Below the pieces are notes generated by a model. That model saw only the letters and a program-made list of their open reading frames with translations, had not been told where the DNA came from and searched no databases. Positions 37,853 through 47,819 of a stretch of 64,000 nt of DNA are shown piece after piece (position 1 is the stretch's first letter; the number at the start of each line of letters is the position of its first letter). The DNA is taken from positions 1 to 64,000 of the forward strand of contig WLWZ01000017.1 of NCBI GenBank assembly GCA_012103315.1, given 5' to 3'. This DNA is from Alphaproteobacteria bacterium (GTDB lineage Bacteria > Pseudomonadota > Alphaproteobacteria > MPNO01 > UBA2964). The position numbers and the translations under genes are program-made.

Positions 37853-38746
37853 TTAGGCTGCTGAACTCGCCGCATCGGTCGGTTCACGGACCAGGCGATC
37901 ATAGTCTTCCAGCAACGTCTTGGTAATCGGACCAACGGTGAATTTCATATCGTCGATCTGGCCTACTGGCGTCACCTCCGCCGCTGTACCAGTGACGAAT
38001 ATCTCATCTGCGTTTGACAGTTCGTCCGGCATGATCGCACGTTCGATAATCTCGATACCGTGATTACGTGCCAAAGCCATCACCGAGCGTCGTGTAATAC
38101 CGTCAAGAAAACAATCCGGTGTCGGCGTATGGATAACACCATCCATCACGAGGAATACATTTGCACCGGTTGTCTCAGCCAACTGACCACGCCAGTCGAG
38201 CATCAACGCATCGTCAAAGCCATCTGCTTCGGCGTCATGTTTTGATAGAGTGCAAATCATGTAAAGACCGGCCGCTTTCGAATGTACCGGAGCGCATTCC
38301 GGTGATGGACGTTTATAAGGTGCCCATTTTAGCTTGATGCCCTGCATCCGCGCTTCCGGCGAAAAGTAAGATGGCCATTCCCAAACGGCGATAGACAGGT
38401 GGATTTTTGAATCTTGAGCCGAAACACCCATCATCTCGCTACCACGCCACGCAACAGGGCGGACATACGCATCGGCATAGCCCTGCGCGTCGACCGTCTC
38501 CAGCGTTGCCTGCTCGATCTCTTCCAACGAATAAGGAATTTCAAACCCCAGCGTATCAGCTGATTTGATCAGCCGCTCGGTATGTTCGCGGAGTTTAAAG
38601 ACACGACCATTATAGACTCTCTCGCCTTCAAAGACGCAGCTGCCATAATGCAAACCATGGCTTAAAACATGAAGTTTTACGTCGCGCCAATCATGCAGCG
38701 CGCCGTCATACCAAATTTGTCCGTCTTGATCGTCGAAGTTCAGCAT
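37853..38746 (-). CDS. ilvE: Branched-chain amino acid aminotransferase
   Basis: A 297-residue class IV PLP enzyme that makes or degrades leucine, isoleucine and valine. Typical parts are IWYDGALHDWRDVKLHVLSH, VFEGERVYNGRVFKLREHTERL, the PLP-lysine region HSKAAGLYMICTLSKHDA, and AETTGANVFLV with ITRRSVMALA. It is divergent from a MarR-family gene with 92 bases between the start codons; the inverted repeat there may control both. Confidence 0.93.
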   Translation of the reverse strand: MLNFDDQDGQIWYDGALHDWRDVKLHVLSHGLHYGSCVFEGERVYNGRVFKLREHTERLIKSADTLGFEIPYSLEEIEQATLETVDAQGYADAYVRPVAWRGSEMMGVSAQDSKIHLSIAVWEWPSYFSPEARMQGIKLKWAPYKRPSPECAPVHSKAAGLYMICTLSKHDAEADGFDDALMLDWRGQLAETTGANVFLVMDGVIHTPTPDCFLDGITRRSVMALARNHGIEIIERAIMPDELSNADEIFVTGTAAEVTPVGQIDDMKFTVGPITKTLLEDYDRLVREPTDAASSAA

Positions 38747-38829
38747 CGCGAGATGACCTGTTTGTTTTGCTGATTAAAAGCGCCCTGTGCCCTAAATTCA
38801 GGTTGCTCTCCGTATCATTCGCGTTCATA

Positions 38830-38850
38830 TATGTCAACATGACTGACATA
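38830..38850. promoter_or_regulatory. MarR-type operator overlapping the marR start codon
   Basis: TATGTCA and TGACATA form a perfect inverted repeat of seven-base arms separated by seven bases, an arrangement typical of MarR-family operators. The ATG of the MarR-family gene (38839-38841) lies in the central spacer, so binding would block both its transcription and possibly the divergent ilvE promoter 84 bases away. Confidence 0.65.
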
Positions 38851-39354
38851 AAATCAGGCGTTAATCCGCTATTCCTGCGAGACGAAGAGCTTCGGCAAGG
38901 CATGGAACTAGTATTCTATGCCTATCGAGATTTTACCGCTGAGCCTGACGCCATACTCGCGGAGTACGGATTTGGGCGGGCTCATCACCGAGTGATTTAT
39001 TTTGTCGGCCGCAATCCGGGTATCACTGTTTCCGAATTGCTAGACATTCTTCAAATAACGAAACAGAGCCTATCGCGTGTTCTGAGTCAGCTGGTTCGCG
39101 AAGAGTTTATTACCCAAATGCCAGGGACGCGCGATAGACGCCAGCGGTTGCTGGAATTGACCGATAAAGGTGTTTCACTGGAGAAGCAGCTTTCGCAAAA
39201 CCAACGCGACCGAATTGCGCGAGCCTATCGCGATGCCGGTGCTGAAGCTGTCGAGGGTTATCGCAAAGTCATTCTTGGAATGATCAACGACAAAGACCGC
39301 GAGAAATTCCGCAAACGAGGCAACCTTACGCCCCCCAAGAAAACCGGGCGATAA
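38839..39354 (+). CDS. MarR family transcriptional regulator
   Basis: A 171-residue winged-helix regulator. The start at 38839 (MTDIKSGVNPLFLRDEELRQ) is chosen over an upstream frame start that would add 24 hydrophobic residues. The DNA-binding region is about 60-115: PGITVSELLDILQITKQSLS then RVLSQLVREEFI, and a wing with GTRDRRQRLLELTDKG. It lies divergent from ilvE with a perfect inverted repeat over its start, so autoregulation and control of branched-chain amino acid metabolism are plausible. Confidence 0.9.
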   Translation: MTDIKSGVNPLFLRDEELRQGMELVFYAYRDFTAEPDAILAEYGFGRAHHRVIYFVGRNPGITVSELLDILQITKQSLSRVLSQLVREEFITQMPGTRDRRQRLLELTDKGVSLEKQLSQNQRDRIARAYRDAGAEAVEGYRKVILGMINDKDREKFRKRGNLTPPKKTGR

Positions 39355-39371
39355 AGAAAGCCATTTTCAGA

Positions 39372-40169
39372 TCAGGTTGATTGAACCGTGTGCAGATGAT
39401 TAACGGGGCCGTGGCCACTCCCGAGTCCCGGGGCGGTTTTTATCGCCTTATGCAAAAATGCTTCAGCTTCGGCGACAGCATCTTCAATTGTTAACCCGTT
39501 CGCGATACCCGCCGCCGTCGAAGAGGCAAGCGTACAGCCCGTGCCATGCGTGTGTGGCGTGTCTATACGGGGGTTTTCGTAATAGCGTATACCGTTCTCC
39601 GTAATGAGCATATCGCGCACCACTGGTCCGTCCATATGACCGCCTTTTAAGAGAACCGCTGTCGATCCCAGATCATAAAGGACACGTCCCAGCGCCTCCA
39701 TATCATCTTCACCTTTCAGCGTTCTACCAGCCAGCGCCTCGGCTTCTGGGACGTTCGGTGTCAGAAGAGTGGCACGGGGAACAAGCTGATCCCGGAGCGT
39801 GGTAACGGCCTCATCCTGCAACAAGGCCGCGCCTCCCTTCGCCACCATCACAGGATCAACAACCAAGGGCGTTTCAGGTGCATCACGGTCTAATGCCCTG
39901 ACCACTGTCTCAATGACTGAAGTGTCATGGAGCATACCCGTCTTAATGCAATCCGCCCCAATATCAGTCAGGACCACATTCATCTGTTGATCGATGAATT
40001 CAACCGGCACCGGCATGACGCCGTGTACCCCTTGCGTGTTTTGCGCCGTCAAAGCCGTAATTGCCGTGCTGGCAAAGGCACCAAGCGCACTGACGGACTT
40101 GATGTCGGCTTGGATACCAGCGCCGCCGCCTGAGTCCGACCCCGCTACAATGAGAACTCGACCTACCAT
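39372..40169 (-). CDS. thiD: Hydroxymethylpyrimidine/phosphomethylpyrimidine kinase
   Basis: A 265-residue ribokinase-fold enzyme that phosphorylates HMP and HMP-P for thiamine synthesis. Motifs are IVAGSDSGGGAGIQADIKS near the N-terminus, VDPVMVAKGGAALL at mid-length and DTPHTHGTGCTLASSTAA near the end, with the catalytic aspartate or cysteine region intact. It follows glmM after nine bases. The partner step, thiE, is at 58602. Confidence 0.96.
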   Translation of the reverse strand: MVGRVLIVAGSDSGGGAGIQADIKSVSALGAFASTAITALTAQNTQGVHGVMPVPVEFIDQQMNVVLTDIGADCIKTGMLHDTSVIETVVRALDRDAPETPLVVDPVMVAKGGAALLQDEAVTTLRDQLVPRATLLTPNVPEAEALAGRTLKGEDDMEALGRVLYDLGSTAVLLKGGHMDGPVVRDMLITENGIRYYENPRIDTPHTHGTGCTLASSTAAGIANGLTIEDAVAEAEAFLHKAIKTAPGLGSGHGPVNHLHTVQST

Positions 40170-40178
40170 CTTTCTTTT

Positions 40179-41525
40179 CTATCCAGCCGCCTGTTCGACA
40201 GCGGCACAAATATCATCAACGATTTCAGCGATAAGCTTCTCGTCTTCGCCCTCCGCCATTACTCTTATCAGCGGTTCGGTACCAGATGGCCTAATTAACA
40301 ATCGTCCAGTATCTCCGAGCCTCGCTTCACCGTCCTTAACCGCTTCTTTTACAGGCTTTGCGTTGAGTGGTGATGCGCCGCTAAACCCGACATTCCGTAG
40401 CAATTGTGGGTAAGGGTCGAAAAGCCGACAAACATCACTGGCTTTTTTGCCGGACTCCACAAGCACCCCCAGAACCTCCAGCGCCGCGATCAATCCGTCG
40501 CCGGTCGTATTGTAATCATTCAGGACAATATGACCGGATTGTTCGCCACCGATATTGTACCCATTCTGCAGCATATGCTCGACCACATAGCGATCCCCTA
40601 CCTGGGTTCGCACGAGAGAAAGCCCTATAGTTTCGAGATATTTCTCCAACCCAAGATTAGACATTACAGTACTGACAATGCCGCCCCCGAGTAGCCTAGT
40701 ACTACGGCGCCAGGATTCGGCAACCAGTGCCATGATCTGATCACCATCAACAATCTGGCCGTTCTCATCGGCAATCATCACCCGGTCGGCGTCACCATCA
40801 AGGGCAATACCGAGATCGGCACCCTGCATAACAACGGTTTCCCGCATCAATTCAGTATTCGTGCTTCCGCAATCCTTATTGATATTGAAACCATCTGGCG
40901 ACACGCCAAGCCGGACAACATCGGCCCCGAGTTCCCACAACGCAGCGGGCGCCGCTTTATAAGCTGCCCCATTTGCGCAATCGATCACGATCTTCAGCCC
41001 GTCAAGCCGCAGCCCTTTCGGAAAAGTATTCTTGGCAAACTCAATGTAACGCCCTTCTGCATCCTCAAGCCGCTTTGCCCGACCGAGCGTCGCAGCCGGC
41101 GCCAACTCCGTCGCCGCCCCGTCGGCAACCAAAGCTTCAATCTGTGCTTCTGTCGCATCTGACAGTTTGTATCCATCCGGGCCAAAAAGCTTAAGCCCGT
41201 TATCCTCATATGCGTTATGCGAGGCTGAAATCATCACACCGAGGTCAGCGCGTAAACTCCGGGTCAACATAGCCACGGCGGGCGTCGGCATGGGTCCCAC
41301 CATGATGACATCCATGCCCATCCCAATGAAACCAGCGGCGAGAGCCGGTTCCAGCATATAGCCAGACAAGCGCGTATCTTTACCGATGACGACCGTATGG
41401 CGATGGTCCCCACGCGTAAAAATTTGGCCGGCCGCCATACCAACTTTAAGCGCCACTTCCGCCGTCATCGGATAAATATTAGCGGTACCGCGAATGCCGT
41501 CGGTACCAAAGAGTTTGCGCGCCAT
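40179..41525 (-). CDS. glmM: Phosphoglucosamine mutase
   Basis: A 448-residue enzyme that converts glucosamine-6-phosphate to glucosamine-1-phosphate for peptidoglycan and lipopolysaccharide precursors. It starts [16 protein letters not shown] (41525 is preferred over 41540). The phosphoserine is S102 in [13 protein letters not shown]; the metal loop DGDADR and the C-terminal [12 protein letters not shown] are intact. It is part of the leftward cluster ftsH-folP-glmM-thiD. Confidence 0.96.
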   Translation of the reverse strand: MARKLFGTDGIRGTANIYPMTAEVALKVGMAAGQIFTRGDHRHTVVIGKDTRLSGYMLEPALAAGFIGMGMDVIMVGPMPTPAVAMLTRSLRADLGVMISASHNAYEDNGLKLFGPDGYKLSDATEAQIEALVADGAATELAPAATLGRAKRLEDAEGRYIEFAKNTFPKGLRLDGLKIVIDCANGAAYKAAPAALWELGADVVRLGVSPDGFNINKDCGSTNTELMRETVVMQGADLGIALDGDADRVMIADENGQIVDGDQIMALVAESWRRSTRLLGGGIVSTVMSNLGLEKYLETIGLSLVRTQVGDRYVVEHMLQNGYNIGGEQSGHIVLNDYNTTGDGLIAALEVLGVLVESGKKASDVCRLFDPYPQLLRNVGFSGASPLNAKPVKEAVKDGEARLGDTGRLLIRPSGTEPLIRVMAEGEDEKLIAEIVDDICAAVEQAAG

Positions 41526-41614
41526 AAACCTGTTTCCCATAACTTCAAGGGGTTAGAGGATTTTTACGCGCCGCATGGCGAGCTGTAAAGGTAACTGGAA
41601 GAACTCAGTGGAGC

Positions 41615-42679
41615 CTATGCATTCTCGTCTTTGCAAAGTTGCCAGAGACGCAACGCCTGTTTGATTTCGACAACATCATGAACACGATGAATTTGGACCC
41701 CTTGGCTTACCGCATGGAGAGTTGCTGCAATCGTGCCCGGCAATCGATCCTCTGTTCTCTCCATGCCAACCGTTCGGCCGATAAAGCTTTTTCGCGATGC
41801 CCCTAGAACCACAGGTGTCCCAATCCCATGCAACATGGCCAATGCCCCTAAAATCGAAAAGTTATGGGCATCTGACTTGCCGAACCCTATGCCCGGATCA
41901 ACTGCCAACCTGTGACGCGCCAACCCTAATCGTTCGCATTGTTCAACCCGCTCCGCGAGGTAGGCAGCGACCTCATAGGGTGCGTGATCGTAATATGGTT
42001 CTAACTGCATGGTCTCAGGATGACCTTGCATGTGCATCAAGATAGCCGAAGCGCTTGCATCCCGGACCACTTCAATCGCACCAGGATCACTCAAGGCGGT
42101 CACGTCATTCACGATGGAAGCACCGGCATCAAGGGCGGCCCGCATGACCTCAACCCGCCTTGTATCGACTGAAATCACCGTTCCCTGCCCCACCAGTCGT
42201 TCGATGATAGGCAGAATTCGATCAATCTCTTCTTGTCGGGACACAGGATCTGCACCGGGCCGCGTAGATTCCCCGCCGATATCAAGAATTTGGGCACCCG
42301 CCTTGATCAACGCAATGCCATGCGAGATCGCGAGATCTGGGTCATCAAAACGCCCGCCATCATGAAAACTGTCGGGTGTAACATTCACAATCCCCATCAC
42401 GACAGGCTGTGACAGAGACAATTCCGCAAAAGAACCACGTGGATGAGACGCACGTTGTATAAGGCTGACAATAGCCGACCTTAATTCCGGGCGACTCTCC
42501 ATCGCCCAATTTTCTATCGCAGCGATCTCGGTCTCAACGATGGTTACACCATCATTGGTCGGTAAAAAAAGCTCGGCGCGAGAGCCGCGTGGCGAAAGAG
42601 CGCGCAGCTGTATATCAGCCTTCCGCTCAGCTGAATAAGCGAAGCCCCGGGGCAAGCCGGGGCTTCTGGTAATCTTCAT
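41615..42679 (-). CDS. folP: Dihydropteroate synthase
   Basis: A 354-residue enzyme joining p-aminobenzoate to dihydropterin pyrophosphate. The TIM-barrel core begins at about residue 92 with VMGIVNVTPDSFHDGG, followed by AQILDIGGESTRPGA and later LAVDPGIGFGKSDAHN and VVLGASRKSFIG. The N-terminal extension of about 90 residues is common in alphaproteobacterial forms (the piece before the core, PRGSFAELSLSQP, is typical). The first codons overlap a long GC-rich palindrome at 42641-42666, so the exact start is uncertain; ATG at 42502 is an alternative. Confidence 0.92.
   Translation of the reverse strand: MKITRSPGLPRGFAYSAERKADIQLRALSPRGSRAELFLPTNDGVTIVETEIAAIENWAMESRPELRSAIVSLIQRASHPRGSFAELSLSQPVVMGIVNVTPDSFHDGGRFDDPDLAISHGIALIKAGAQILDIGGESTRPGADPVSRQEEIDRILPIIERLVGQGTVISVDTRRVEVMRAALDAGASIVNDVTALSDPGAIEVVRDASASAILMHMQGHPETMQLEPYYDHAPYEVAAYLAERVEQCERLGLARHRLAVDPGIGFGKSDAHNFSILGALAMLHGIGTPVVLGASRKSFIGRTVGMERTEDRLPGTIAATLHAVSQGVQIHRVHDVVEIKQALRLWQLCKDENA
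42641..42666 (-). repeat. GC-rich palindrome over the folP start region
   Basis: GAAGCCCCGG and CCGGGGCTTC form a perfect ten-base stem with a six-base loop. It begins 35 bases after the ftsH stop on the minus strand and lies within the first codons of folP. No T-run follows, so it may limit reading from ftsH into folP or block folP translation, rather than end transcription alone. Confidence 0.55.
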
Positions 42680-42700
42680 GATGCTTGACGCCGTTTGGGC

Positions 42701-44635
42701 TTAGGAACCGGGTTGCGGCTCCGGCTCCAGATCGGGTTCACCGTCGTCTTTTTTTGTAGATGTCCCAGATGTCGGCACAGAGGACCGGCCTTTTCGGTCA
42801 GCGGGCGGCTCATCGGGATCCGGCCGAATAATCGTTTCACCGCGCAGCAGTGCCGCAATTTCATCACCCGACAATGTTTCATATTCCAGCAAAGCTAGAG
42901 CGAGCGTCTCCAGTTCATCTCCGAAATCTGTGAGAATCTTCTCTGCGTCTTTCATGCCGGTATCAACAATCCGACGCACTTCTTCATCGATCATTTTTGC
43001 TGTGGCGTCGGAAACATTCTTCTTCTGCGCCACAGAATGACCGAGGAAAACTTCTTCTTCATTGTCACTATAGCGTAAGGCACCAAGTTTCTCACTGAAG
43101 CCAAACTCGGTGACCATGGCACGGGCCATGCTCGTCGCCATCCGAATATCACTCGAAGCACCAGTGGTTACGTTGTCTTCGCCGAAAATCAGTTTTTCAG
43201 CGATACGACCACCAAACGCCATAGCAATCTTGGATTCGAGTTCAATCTTTGATTGCGACAACGCGTCACGCTCCGGCAGCGACATTGTCAGCCCCAACGC
43301 CCGCCCACGCGGGATAATCGTGACCTTGTGCAAGGGATCATGTTTTGGCACATGCAGCGCAACAATCGCATGACCAGCTTCGTGATACGCAGTGAGTTTC
43401 TTTTCGTCCTCGGTCATGACCATGGAGCGACGCTCCGCACCCATCATGACTTTGTCTTTGGCATCCTCAAACTCCGCCATCGTCACCAGACGCTTATTTC
43501 GACGCGCAGCCATCAAAGCGGCCTCATTGACGAGATTCGCGAGGTCTGCACCCGAGAATCCGGGCGTGCCACGCGCAATTACGCGAGCGTCAACATCTGG
43601 TGCCAACGGCACTTTCCGCATATGGACCTTGAGAATTTTCTCGCGCCCCAAGATATCGGGATTTGGCACGACAACTTGTCGATCAAAACGTCCTGGTCGC
43701 AGCAAAGCAGGGTCCAAAACATCCGGACGGTTGGTCGCCGCGATTAGGATCACACCTTCATTGGTCTCAAAACCATCCATCTCGACCAGCAGCTGGTTGA
43801 GGGTTTGTTCGCGTTCGTCATTCCCGCCGCCGAGACCGGCGCCGCGATGCCGCCCAACGGCGTCGATTTCATCGATGAAAATGATACAAGGAGCATTCTT
43901 CTTGCCCTGTTCAAACATATCGCGCACTCGCGACGCACCAACGCCGACAAACATTTCGACGAAGTCAGAGCCCGAAATCGTAAAGAACGGCACGTTCGCT
44001 TCACCGGCAATGGCACGAGCCAGCAGTGTTTTACCTGTTCCAGGAGGGCCAACCAGCAAAACGCCTTTCGGGATTTTACCGCCTAGGCGTTGAAATTTTT
44101 GCGGGTCACGCAGAAACTCGACGACCTCTTCAAGTTCAGTTTTGGATTCGTCGATGCCTGCAACGTCTTCAAAGGTCACTCTGCCGGATTGTTCGGTTAG
44201 CTGACGAGCTCGCGATTTACCAAAACCCATCGCCTTGCCGCCACCGCCCTGCATTTGCCGCATGAAAAATATCCAAACGCCAATCAAGAGCAGCATCGGG
44301 AACCAGGAAATCAATATCTGTACCAATGACGGTGAGCCATCATCAGTTGGCATGGCTTTAATGACGACACCGCGCTTGGTCAGACGTTCGACCAAATTAG
44401 GGTCGTTTGGTGCATAAGTCGCAAAACCGCGACCATCCGTGTAAAGACCGGAAATGTTATTGCCCTTGATCGTAACTTCACGGACCTGACCATTGCTAAC
44501 CTCGGCGAGGAAATCCGAGAACGGGATACCGACCTGGCCATTACGGCCGTTTGGCTGCTGGAACAGGTTGAACAACGCCACAAGCAACAAGCCGACGATG
44601 ACCCAAAGGGCTATGTTTTTACCAAAATTATTCAC
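42701..44635 (-). CDS. ftsH: ATP-dependent zinc metalloprotease FtsH
   Basis: A 644-residue membrane-bound AAA+ protease that degrades misfolded membrane proteins and regulators. Two membrane segments (about 8-24 and 105-124) flank a small periplasmic domain. Walker A GPPGTGKT is at 196-203, Walker [10 protein letters not shown] at about 251-259, SRH at about 301-320, and the zinc motif HEAGH at 418-422. The C-terminal tail is short, charged and proline-rich. It lies downstream of tilS, as in many proteobacteria. Confidence 0.97.
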   Translation of the reverse strand: MNNFGKNIALWVIVGLLLVALFNLFQQPNGRNGQVGIPFSDFLAEVSNGQVREVTIKGNNISGLYTDGRGFATYAPNDPNLVERLTKRGVVIKAMPTDDGSPSLVQILISWFPMLLLIGVWIFFMRQMQGGGGKAMGFGKSRARQLTEQSGRVTFEDVAGIDESKTELEEVVEFLRDPQKFQRLGGKIPKGVLLVGPPGTGKTLLARAIAGEANVPFFTISGSDFVEMFVGVGASRVRDMFEQGKKNAPCIIFIDEIDAVGRHRGAGLGGGNDEREQTLNQLLVEMDGFETNEGVILIAATNRPDVLDPALLRPGRFDRQVVVPNPDILGREKILKVHMRKVPLAPDVDARVIARGTPGFSGADLANLVNEAALMAARRNKRLVTMAEFEDAKDKVMMGAERRSMVMTEDEKKLTAYHEAGHAIVALHVPKHDPLHKVTIIPRGRALGLTMSLPERDALSQSKIELESKIAMAFGGRIAEKLIFGEDNVTTGASSDIRMATSMARAMVTEFGFSEKLGALRYSDNEEEVFLGHSVAQKKNVSDATAKMIDEEVRRIVDTGMKDAEKILTDFGDELETLALALLEYETLSGDEIAALLRGETIIRPDPDEPPADRKGRSSVPTSGTSTKKDDGEPDLEPEPQPGS

Positions 44636-44730
44636 GTCAAGAATCCTCGATCCGCTTAGCCGCTATCTCGCGTTAGCGTCGTATGTTTAAACGATTACGC
44701 CTCTGTTGAATACATAGTGAATGCCAACAG

Positions 44731-46074
44731 TTAAACAACTGGAAAAAAGGCGTTCGTAACTGGTCGATTTGGTAAATATTCAACCTGCATTCGGGCTACG
44801 CTAGCAGGATTGCGCGGCGTCCGTCCATAGCCTAGGTGGGGTACACTCAGGAGACCATAGCGATCCCAAACAGAGGGTAAAGCACGACGAACCGCCACAT
44901 TAAGGGCTTTAGGACCGGTTTTTGTTGTTTTTTTGGACAATTTCTGGGGAAAATCGTCACCCAGTGCCCGAATATATATGTCTGACCGTTTGGATTTTCC
45001 GATTGATGAAACTTTAAGACGAAAACGATTATCCCAGTCGATCCAAACGCCCGGTGTGACTTTTTCCACAGGGCATCGCGCCGCTTCACGAACAATCAAA
45101 ATATTATTTTTTATACGCAAAATCCGGCATCCCGCGAGGGTCCGCGCCTTTAAAAGCCCAGATTGGCGAATATCATTGAGCAAATTGTCGAGCAATTGAT
45201 GGCGTACAGGGTACAAATTACCGCCGACCGACCCCAGAAGCCTTTCAAGAATTCGACGCGCGATTTCCCTTTCGGCTTCGATAAATGACGTAAAATCAAT
45301 CCGGGCGCAGCCCAAACTGTTAATCTCGGCAGAAGCTGCCAAAATTGAGGCGGTTTGATTTTCCATAGTCTGACGGACTTGGGCGAGACGACGCGCAGTT
45401 CCTCCTAAAGCAGTGGGAGAAATCTGCTCGACTTCTAGAGCTGGTAACAACTTTCGTAACCGGACTCGCGCGTAGGCTGGATCATGGTTTGAGGGGTCTT
45501 CTACCCACTTGAGACCTCGTTCCTCGACCACAGCCTGTAGCCGATTTCGTGCAACATGGAGACAGGGGCGCAACAAACGAATATCAGCAGTCTCGCGAAT
45601 ACGCGCCATCCCGGCAAGCCCGTCAGCGCCAGTCTGGCGTCCCAAACGATGAAGCATCGTTTCGGCCTGATCTTCCTGATGATGTGCCAGTAGTAGATGC
45701 AGGATACCCTTGCGGCGACACCAACCCGACATTAACCCGTAACGAGCATCGCGAGCCGCTTTCTGAATTCCTGACGTCGGTTTGTGACTTTTCCAGCACA
45801 GGACAACACCTCCCACACCTAGTTCTCTTATACGCGATTGCGCGAGCTGCGCTTCAGCTGCAGAATCCGGTCGCAGCCCATGATCAACCGTTACGGCCAC
45901 GACATCACCACCGCGCCGTTTTGCCCAACGAGCCGCCATGAGCACCATTGCCGTGCTATCCGCACCACCAGAATAAGCAACCGCGAGCTGCGGCTTAGGC
46001 TCGAAGGGCCCAAGGGGTTCCATCAAGTCGGAAAACTCCCGTTCACTTATGGGGGCAGCAGTCTCGGGGGCCAT
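44731..46074 (-). CDS. tilS: tRNA(Ile)-lysidine synthetase
   Basis: A 447-residue PP-loop ATPase that converts the wobble cytidine of a tRNA-Ile to lysidine, so it reads AUA. The PP-loop is AVAYSGGADSTAMVLMA (about residues 32-48), and LLAHHQEDQAETMLHRLGRQ with GLAGMARIRE are family motifs. The C-terminal half, including a basic stretch, is less conserved. It lies between cpoB and ftsH in the leftward cluster. Confidence 0.93.
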   Translation of the reverse strand: MAPETAAPISEREFSDLMEPLGPFEPKPQLAVAYSGGADSTAMVLMAARWAKRRGGDVVAVTVDHGLRPDSAAEAQLAQSRIRELGVGGVVLCWKSHKPTSGIQKAARDARYGLMSGWCRRKGILHLLLAHHQEDQAETMLHRLGRQTGADGLAGMARIRETADIRLLRPCLHVARNRLQAVVEERGLKWVEDPSNHDPAYARVRLRKLLPALEVEQISPTALGGTARRLAQVRQTMENQTASILAASAEINSLGCARIDFTSFIEAEREIARRILERLLGSVGGNLYPVRHQLLDNLLNDIRQSGLLKARTLAGCRILRIKNNILIVREAARCPVEKVTPGVWIDWDNRFRLKVSSIGKSKRSDIYIRALGDDFPQKLSKKTTKTGPKALNVAVRRALPSVWDRYGLLSVPHLGYGRTPRNPASVARMQVEYLPNRPVTNAFFPVV

Positions 46075-46101
46075 TTGATTTTTAGAGAAAGTCCGCCGGC
46101 G

Positions 46102-47088
46102 CTAGCGCCGGCATTTAGAACGTTTGCGCTCCCGCACCAAACGCCGTTTCACCGATTGCTCTGCCTTACGAAAATTCCGTGCGAGCCTGGAATAGGTGGT
46201 ACAAGCTTCTCGGTTTTTACCGAGCCTGGACAGAGACATACCGAGATTCAGGAGTGTCGCTGGCGCCTTCTTACTTTTTGGATAACGTTGGAAGCCTTCC
46301 GCAAATGCGATTGCCGCCTGTTCAAAATTGCTGCGAACATAGTATGTCCGGCCGAGCCAATAATGCGCGTTTGGTGCCAGACGATGCTTGCGGTTCACGC
46401 TTATAAAGTCCGTCAAGACACGCTCTGCAGCTGCGAAATCGCGCTTTTTGACAATCAAGCCATGCGCACGGTCATATTGCTGCTCTGGAGTTTCCGTTGC
46501 GGCTGGTGGAACCGCTGCTACTTGACCACCCGCTTTCGGCGGCAATGACGGCTTGCTGCCAAAAGGTCTGACACCACGATCTGCACCCGGCACCGTATTC
46601 TCCGTCGTTGATGATGGTGGTGCAACTGCTGTAGGCGGCGTGCCGTTTGAAGCAAGCGGTGGCTGACCAGTATTATTTGATGGAGGCCCACCGCCTTCCA
46701 ATGTCTTCAATCGAAACTCGAGATCAGCGGACATCTTGTCCAATCTTGTTTGGAGCTGAGAAACTTTATGATTGAGTTCCTCATTTGCGCCGGTCAAGCG
46801 TCTGATTTCGGCCTCAAGCTGCGTAATGCGATTAGAAAGCCGGGCCATTGCTGCATTGGGCAACCCCGCCGGTGTCGCCGTGGCGCTGGCCGCAGCACCC
46901 GGCGCCTTTTTTCCCTGATATACATGCTGTTGTAGTGTCGTTAGCTCATTCTGCATCCGTTGCAGTCGGTTGATCAGGTCCTGTGAGTCCTGGGCCTCCG
47001 CAGGGTGTAGAACAACGATCATTGAAATGACCGCCGTTACCATTGCGACCCGTTTGATCCAAATCGCTTTACGCGATGACATCATCAT
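46102..47088 (-). CDS. cpoB: Tol-Pal system coordinator CpoB (YbgF)
   Basis: A 328-residue periplasmic protein that links Tol-Pal envelope constriction with peptidoglycan synthesis. A signal peptide ends near residue 33 (HPAEAQ), a coiled coil with LSNRITQLEAEIRRL covers about 80-130, a proline- and threonine-rich linker follows, and three TPR repeats fill the C-terminus (PEQQYDRAHGLIVKKRDF; PNAHYWLGRTYYVRSNFEQA). The initiator may be the first, second or third of three Met codons. It follows pal by 62 bases. Confidence 0.92.
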   Translation of the reverse strand: MMMSSRKAIWIKRVAMVTAVISMIVVLHPAEAQDSQDLINRLQRMQNELTTLQQHVYQGKKAPGAAASATATPAGLPNAAMARLSNRITQLEAEIRRLTGANEELNHKVSQLQTRLDKMSADLEFRLKTLEGGGPPSNNTGQPPLASNGTPPTAVAPPSSTTENTVPGADRGVRPFGSKPSLPPKAGGQVAAVPPAATETPEQQYDRAHGLIVKKRDFAAAERVLTDFISVNRKHRLAPNAHYWLGRTYYVRSNFEQAAIAFAEGFQRYPKSKKAPATLLNLGMSLSRLGKNREACTTYSRLARNFRKAEQSVKRRLVRERKRSKCRR

Positions 47089-47150
47089 TAGCCAATTCCG
47101 CCATTACAGTCAGCTGACCGCGTCCCTTGTGCAGCCAGCTGATTTGTATC

Positions 47151-47687
47151 CTAGTTTACCGTGGTCACGCTGCGCCGGTTTTTCGACCAGGCATCTTGGT
47201 TAGATCGCGCATCAACTGGGCGTTCCTTACCGAAACTAACCGTCTTCACTCGGTTCTGATCCAGTCCAAGGGCCACGAGATAATCGCGGACTGCTGTAGC
47301 ACGGCGATCACCTAGCGCAAGATTGTATTCGCGCGTACCTCGTTCATCTGCATGACCAGAAACGGTAATTACTACACCCTGGTTGCGGCGCAACCATTGC
47401 GCTTGTTTTTCAAGGGTCGCCCTGGCTTCAGCAGATAAAGACACGCTATCCAGTCCAAAGAACACTCGGTCCCCTATATTGGTAACCAGATCTTCCTGGC
47501 TCCCAGCCGGAACGCCACCGGGGGCAAGACTGGAAACTTGCGGTGAACTACCGCCGCTACCGCCTGACGACGAGCCTGATCCAGCAGCACTACCGCTGCC
47601 TTGAGCCGACCCCGCATTATCTGAAGTAGTTTCGCACGCACCGAGCGCAAGCCCGGCAATAACCGTAACGAGGATTTTCCGGTGCAT
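47151..47687 (-). CDS. pal: Peptidoglycan-associated lipoprotein Pal
   Basis: A 178-residue outer-membrane lipoprotein. The start at 47687 gives MHRKILVTVIAGLALGACET, with lipobox LGAC and the lipidated cysteine at 18. A glycine-serine-rich linker precedes the OmpA-like domain (ISGHADERGTREYNLALG region reading VSGHADERGTREYN), which binds peptidoglycan. Longer frames upstream add residues before the signal and are unlikely. It lies 132 bases after tolB in the tol operon. Confidence 0.95.
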   Translation of the reverse strand: MHRKILVTVIAGLALGACETTSDNAGSAQGSGSAAGSGSSSGGSGGSSPQVSSLAPGGVPAGSQEDLVTNIGDRVFFGLDSVSLSAEARATLEKQAQWLRRNQGVVITVSGHADERGTREYNLALGDRRATAVRDYLVALGLDQNRVKTVSFGKERPVDARSNQDAWSKNRRSVTTVN

Positions 47688-47819
47688 ATCTGACGTCCCT
47701 CTCATGAACACATCTTTCCTAAAAAACATAAGCCTACTCTTCGATTCAATAAAGGCTTGTTCACCTTTCAAAGCAGACTTTCTTCTAAAATCTCAACCCG
47801 TTTTGAATCCACAAACCGG

